Part shown: positions 7,501-9,991 of the stretch, in pieces
Position numbering within the stretch: the first letter of the stretch is position 1
Layout: each line of letters opens with the position of its first letter
NCBI GenBank assembly: GCA_020850375.1
Contig: JADZET010000075.1
Span: 1-9,991 of the forward strand
Length of the DNA stretch: 9,991 nucleotides
Direction of reading: 5' to 3'
From: Phycisphaeraceae bacterium
GTDB taxonomy: Bacteria > Planctomycetota > Phycisphaerae > Phycisphaerales > Phycisphaeraceae
Made by a program: the position numbers and the translations under genes
Notes under the pieces: generated by a model
Database searches by the model: none
What the model was told of the DNA's origin: nothing
The model's input: the letters and a program-made list of their open reading frames with translations, nothing else

Positions 7501-7586
7501 CGGATGCCCTCGCGTGTCGTTCTACAAGTAGGACAGCCGCTCGTGCTGGCGCGTTACAGGAGCCGACGTGGAGAGAATGGTCGTCA

Positions 7587-7598
7587 TGATAGCTATCA
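7587..7598. promoter_or_regulatory. Perfect 12-bp palindrome upstream of the sigma-GNAT gene
   Basis: TGATAGCTATCA is a perfect palindrome in the leader between the nusG terminator and the sigma-GNAT start, about 87 bp before the GTG. It is AT-rich against a GC-rich background, as dimer-binding operators often are. No binding protein can be named. Confidence 0.3.
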
Positions 7599-7612
7599 AC
7601 ACACGGGAGGAT

Positions 7613-7642
7613 AAAAAAGAACCCAGGCATGCCATGCCTGGG
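7613..7642 (-). terminator. Rho-independent terminator after nusG
   Basis: The arms CCCAGGCAT (7622-7630) and ATGCCTGGG (7634-7642) have a 3-nt loop; on the minus strand they are followed by TTCTTTTTT. A second, weaker hairpin (CCGCCCC at 7666-7672 with GGGGCGG at 7685-7691) lies between it and the nusG stop. This ends the tuf-rpmG-trnW-secE-nusG cluster. Confidence 0.92.
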
Positions 7643-7705
7643 CTTGGGTAGGCGGGATTCGGCACCCGCCCCTTCGGGGACTCAGGGGCGGCGTGGGGGG
7701 GGTGT

Positions 7706-8302
7706 TTATTGTTCGTCGGCGCGTTCGATGAGCCAGTATTCGAGTTCGATGGGGGTGGAGCGGCCGAAGATGGTGACGATGACGCGGACCTTGCCCTGGT
7801 CGGGCAGGAGCTCGTCGACGGCGCCCTCCATGTTCTCGAAGGGGCCCTCTTTGATCTTGATGGCGTCGCCCTTCTGGAAGTCCATCTTGACGACGGGGGA
7901 TTCCTCGGGGGCCTTGGAGGCGGCGAGCATCTTCTCGATCTCGGGGACGCTCATGGGGGAGGGTCGGCCGGCGGTGCCGATGAAGTCGCCGACGCCGGTG
8001 GTCTCTTTGATGAGGAAGAAGACGTCCTGGGGGATGCGGCCGTCGTTCTCGAGCTGCATCTCGACGAAGACGTAGCCGGGGTAGAGCTTCTTTTCAGTGA
8101 TCTTCTGGCGGCCGGCCTTGATGGTCTTGGTTTTTTCGGTCGGGACGAGGATGCGGTTGACCAGGTTGGTCAGTCCCTCGATCTTGATCTTGCGCAGGAG
8201 GGTCTCGCGGACGGAGTCCTCCTTGTTGGAGGCCACGCGCAGGACGAACCAGTTCATGCCTGGGGTGACCATGGGCTCGGTGTTGACTTGCTCTTCGGGC
8301 AT
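7706..8302 (-). CDS. nusG: Transcription termination/antitermination factor NusG
   Basis: NusG binds RNA polymerase through its N-terminal NGN domain and contacts Rho or ribosomal protein S10 through its C-terminal KOW domain, linking transcription to translation or termination. The 198 residues are a usual length. The NGN domain runs about 16-125: MNWFVLRVASNKED at the start, KKLYPGYVFVEM at 71-82, and TTGVGDFIG at 101-109. The KOW motif FQKGDAIKIKEGPFENMEG is at 142-160, and the protein ends with the typical GRSTPIELEYWLIE strands. A 15-residue N-terminal extension precedes the NGN domain. The ATG has AAGGA about 10 nt upstream. The gene follows secE by 58 nt with no terminator between. Unusually, no rplK or rplA follows; a terminator does. 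Confidence 0.97.
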   Translation of the reverse strand: MPEEQVNTEPMVTPGMNWFVLRVASNKEDSVRETLLRKIKIEGLTNLVNRILVPTEKTKTIKAGRQKITEKKLYPGYVFVEMQLENDGRIPQDVFFLIKETTGVGDFIGTAGRPSPMSVPEIEKMLAASKAPEESPVVKMDFQKGDAIKIKEGPFENMEGAVDELLPDQGKVRVIVTIFGRSTPIELEYWLIERADEQ

Positions 8303-8360
8303 GAGCGGTCGGTCCTTGTCGTTGCGAGGCGGGGCCTGCGTGTCGGTTGATTATAGGGGG

Positions 8361-8846
8361 TTACTGCCCACCGAAGAGCTGGGCGATGAGGCTGCGTCCC
8401 TCGATGATGCGGACGTTGAGGAAGAACTCGGTGAAGCCGAGGTCGACGACCCAGAGGAAGGCGGCGAGCATGAGGGTGGCGCAGATGACGATCCAGGTCG
8501 AGCCGGCGATCTCTCGGCGTGTGGGCCAGTTGACTTTTTTCATCTCGCCCTCGGTGGCGATCATGAAATCGGCGATGCGGGGGCGGTTGAGGAACCAGAA
8601 GAGCAGTCCGCCGACGCCGAGGACGACGGCGAAGAACATGCCGGTCTGGGCGTAGAAGCGTGTGGACTCGTCGGCGATGTTGTCCATCTCGCCCCAGACC
8701 CATCGGACGCCGTCGAGGGCGATGACGCCGACGCCGGCGGCGGTGAGGAGTCGCGTCCACTTGCCTTGGCCGTATTTGTAGATCTGTAACGCCACGTGAT
8801 GCTCCAGGGGATCGGGGGGGGCCGGGATCGGCGTTTCGGGGTCCAT
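8361..8846 (-). CDS. secE: Preprotein translocase subunit SecE
   Basis: The inner-membrane clamp subunit of the SecYEG channel. The conserved core is at the C-terminus: FMIATEGEMKKVNWPTRREI at 94-113, then the essential membrane helix at about 117-138. Two further membrane segments (about 33-50 and 68-86) precede it, so this is the long three-helix form as in E. coli, not the short single-helix form. The translation is 161 residues from the ATG at 8846, but that ATG has no clear ribosome binding site and its first 17 residues are Pro-rich. A GTG at 8795 (Val18) has GGAG 6 nt upstream at 8802-8805 and may be the real start, giving 144 residues. It lies between tRNA-Trp and nusG, the usual context. 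Confidence 0.94.
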   Translation of the reverse strand: MDPETPIPAPPDPLEHHVALQIYKYGQGKWTRLLTAAGVGVIALDGVRWVWGEMDNIADESTRFYAQTGMFFAVVLGVGGLLFWFLNRPRIADFMIATEGEMKKVNWPTRREIAGSTWIVICATLMLAAFLWVVDLGFTEFFLNVRIIEGRSLIAQLFGGQ

Positions 8847-8887
8847 CGTCGGGCTTGCGCCCGCGACTGCGGAAAGAGCGGGGGACG

Positions 8888-8916
8888 CTTGCGGGGCGCT
8901 TGCGGGTGACTTGCGG
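8888..8916. repeat. Three copies of CTTGCGG at 11-nt spacing
   Basis: CTTGCGG occurs at 8888-8894, 8899-8905 and 8910-8916, each exactly 11 nt from the next; a related CTTGCGC is at 8854-8860. The array lies between tRNA-Trp and secE, so it would be transcribed as CCGCAAG repeats in the secE leader. Confidence 0.6.
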
Positions 8917-8922
8917 ATGCAA

Positions 8923-8995
8923 CACGCCAGGAGGGACTCGAACCCCCAACCTGCCGCTTTGGAGACGGCTGCTCTACCAATTGAGCTACTGGCGT
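8923..8995 (-). tRNA. trnW: tRNA-Trp (anticodon CCA)
   Basis: A 73-nt cloverleaf reads on the minus strand. The acceptor stem ACGCCAG/CTGGCGT is perfect over 7 bp, and the D arm GCTC-AATTGGTA-GAGC is standard. The anticodon stem GCCGT/GCGGC closes on a G-U pair around the loop CTCCAAA, giving anticodon CCA. The T arm has the TTCGAGT loop, and the discriminator base is G as usual for bacterial tRNA-Trp. The 3' CCA is not encoded (TTG follows), so it must be added enzymatically. It stands 34 nt after rpmG and 76 nt before the secE ATG. Confidence 0.97.
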
Positions 8996-9029
8996 AACCG
9001 AGGCACCAACCGCCAGCCGCGCGGTCGGA

Positions 9030-9212
9030 TCACTTGCGTTTGATCTTGTGGAGCGTGTGCTTTCGGAGGCGGGGGCTGTACTTCTTGAGCCCTTCCTTGA
9101 GTTTGTCGGAGATTCCGCCTTTGACGTTGATGGGCGTGCGGTAGTTGAGGTCGTCGGTCTCCGTGCACTGGAGCCAGACGAACTCGACGGCCTCGCCTTT
9201 CTTCTTGGCCAT
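9030..9212 (-). CDS. rpmG: 50S ribosomal protein L33 (bL33)
   Basis: A small basic protein of the large ribosomal subunit, near the E site. The 60 residues begin MAKKKGEAVEFVWLQCTET, contain NYRTPINVKG and end in the Lys/Arg-rich RKHTLHKIKRK. Only one Cys is present, so this is the zinc-independent (C-minus) form without CxxC pairs. The middle (GGISDKLKEGLKKYSPRL) matches the usual L33 run of Leu/Lys before the Tyr-Ser/Cys-Pro turn. The ATG has GGAAAAGG about 10 nt upstream. It precedes tRNA-Trp and secE, the standard order in many bacteria. Confidence 0.95.
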   Translation of the reverse strand: MAKKKGEAVEFVWLQCTETDDLNYRTPINVKGGISDKLKEGLKKYSPRLRKHTLHKIKRK

Positions 9213-9265
9213 GGGACACGACCTTTTCCGGGTGGCGGGGTTTCCGCCGGGGCTGTTGCGAGTGT

Positions 9266-9321
9266 CCGCGGGCCGGCATGCCAGCCGGGGTGTTCACCCG
9301 TCCGGGCAGGCCGGCCCGCGG
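9266..9321. repeat. Large inverted repeat between tuf and rpmG
   Basis: CCGCGGGCCGGC (9266-9277) and GCCGGCCCGCGG (9310-9321) are perfect 12-bp inverted arms. After one mismatch, TGCC (9279-9282) and GGCA (9305-9308) add four more pairs, and the 22-nt tip contains GGGTG/CACCC. There is no T tract on either side, so it is not an ordinary intrinsic terminator. It lies 66 nt after the tuf stop and 54 nt before the rpmG start on the minus strand. Confidence 0.75.
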
Positions 9322-9386
9322 CGCTCGCGTGGATTGTCGATCAACCGCCCTGGTCGTCCGGCCGTGGGGCCAGACTTCCGGGGGTA

Positions 9387-9991
9387 CTACTCGAGGATCT
9401 TGGTCACGACGCCGGCGCCGACGGTGCGGCCGCCCTCACGGACGGCGAAGCGGACCTGCTCTTCCATGGCGATGGGCTTGCCCAGGGTGATCTCCATGGT
9501 GATGTTGTCGCCGGGCATGCACATCTCGGCGCCGCCGAGGAGCTTGATGTCGCCGGTGACGTCGGTGGTGCGGAAGTAGAACTGGGGCTTGTAGCCGCTG
9601 AAGAACGGGGTGTGGCGGCCACCCTCTTCCTTGGTCAGGACGTAGATCTCACCGTGGAACTTCTTGTGGGGGTGGATCGAGCCGGGCTTGGCCAGGACCT
9701 GGCCGCGCTCGACCTGTTCTTTTTCGATGCCGCGGAGGAGGGTGCCGACGTTGTCGCCGGCCTGGCCCTCGTCGAGGGTCTTGTTGAACATCTCGACGCC
9801 GGTGACGGTGGTCTTCTGGGTGTCGCGCAGGCCCACGAGTTCGGCGGGCTCGCCGACCTTGACCACGCCGCGTTCGATACGGCCGGTGACGACGGTGCCG
9901 CGTCCCTTGATGGAGAAGACGTCCTCGATGGCCATGAGGAAGGGCTTGTCGGTCTCGCGTTGGGGGATGGGGATCCACTTGTCCAGGGCGT
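9387..9991 (-). CDS. tuf: Elongation factor Tu, C-terminal half (5' end outside the window)
   Basis: EF-Tu delivers aminoacyl-tRNA to the ribosome as a GTP complex. The frame runs off the right edge. The 200 complete residues cover the end of the linker ([18 protein letters not shown]), domain 2 ([20 protein letters not shown], then [20 protein letters not shown]) and domain 3 ([40 protein letters not shown], then the closing [14 protein letters not shown]). All of this is close to the family norm with no insertion or defect. The GTPase domain with the G1-G5 motifs lies outside the window. The Met of MAIEDVF at 9935 is internal, not a start. Codons end mostly in C. It heads the rpmG-trnW-secE-nusG cluster. 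Confidence 0.98.
   Translation of the reverse strand, partial: ALDKWIPIPQRETDKPFLMAIEDVFSIKGRGTVVTGRIERGVVKVGEPAELVGLRDTQKTTVTGVEMFNKTLDEGQAGDNVGTLLRGIEKEQVERGQVLAKPGSIHPHKKFHGEIYVLTKEEGGRHTPFFSGYKPQFYFRTTDVTGDIKLLGGAEMCMPGDNITMEITLGKPIAMEEQVRFAVREGGRTVGAGVVTKILE

Overview
The window looks like a chromosomal stretch from a GC-rich member of the Planctomycetota, most likely class Phycisphaerae. Three things suggest this: a secreted beta-repeat protein ending in a PEP-CTERM sorting tail, an ECF-type sigma factor carrying an extra C-terminal domain, and the style of the NusG/SecE/EF-Tu genes. The assignment is an inference; no rRNA is present to fix it.

Layout. Positions 1-713 (+) hold the C-terminal 236 residues of an uncharacterised, probably TIM-barrel glycosidase-like protein, closed by a strong terminator (747-781). 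After a gene-free stretch with a candidate promoter and a LacI-type operator half-match comes a 905-residue exported PEP-CTERM protein (1120-3837, +), ended by a hairpin at 3893-3926. Everything beyond is on the minus strand. Reading in transcription order from the right edge: tuf (EF-Tu, 5' end outside the window), rpmG (L33), tRNA-Trp(CCA), secE and nusG, closed by a terminator at 7613-7642. Next is a single 529-codon gene joining an ECF sigma factor to a GNAT-like acetyltransferase region, closed by a near-copy of the same terminator at 5849-5892. Last is a two-gene unit, glutamate dehydrogenase and diacylglycerol/undecaprenol kinase, whose stop and start overlap as GTGA; it converges on the PEP-CTERM gene.

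How the genes relate. tuf-rpmG-trnW-secE-nusG is the classical translation/secretion/transcription-elongation cluster, but the ribosomal protein genes that usually follow nusG (rplK and onward) are absent; a terminator and an unrelated regulator stand there instead. The sigma-GNAT fusion is the most unusual gene. The top strand is G-rich at third codon positions whatever the gene direction: plus-strand genes end codons in G and minus-strand genes in C. This explains the many long spurious antisense frames and suggests that the translation cluster may be transcribed against replication. I saw no CRISPR array, transposase, rRNA or obvious defence system.
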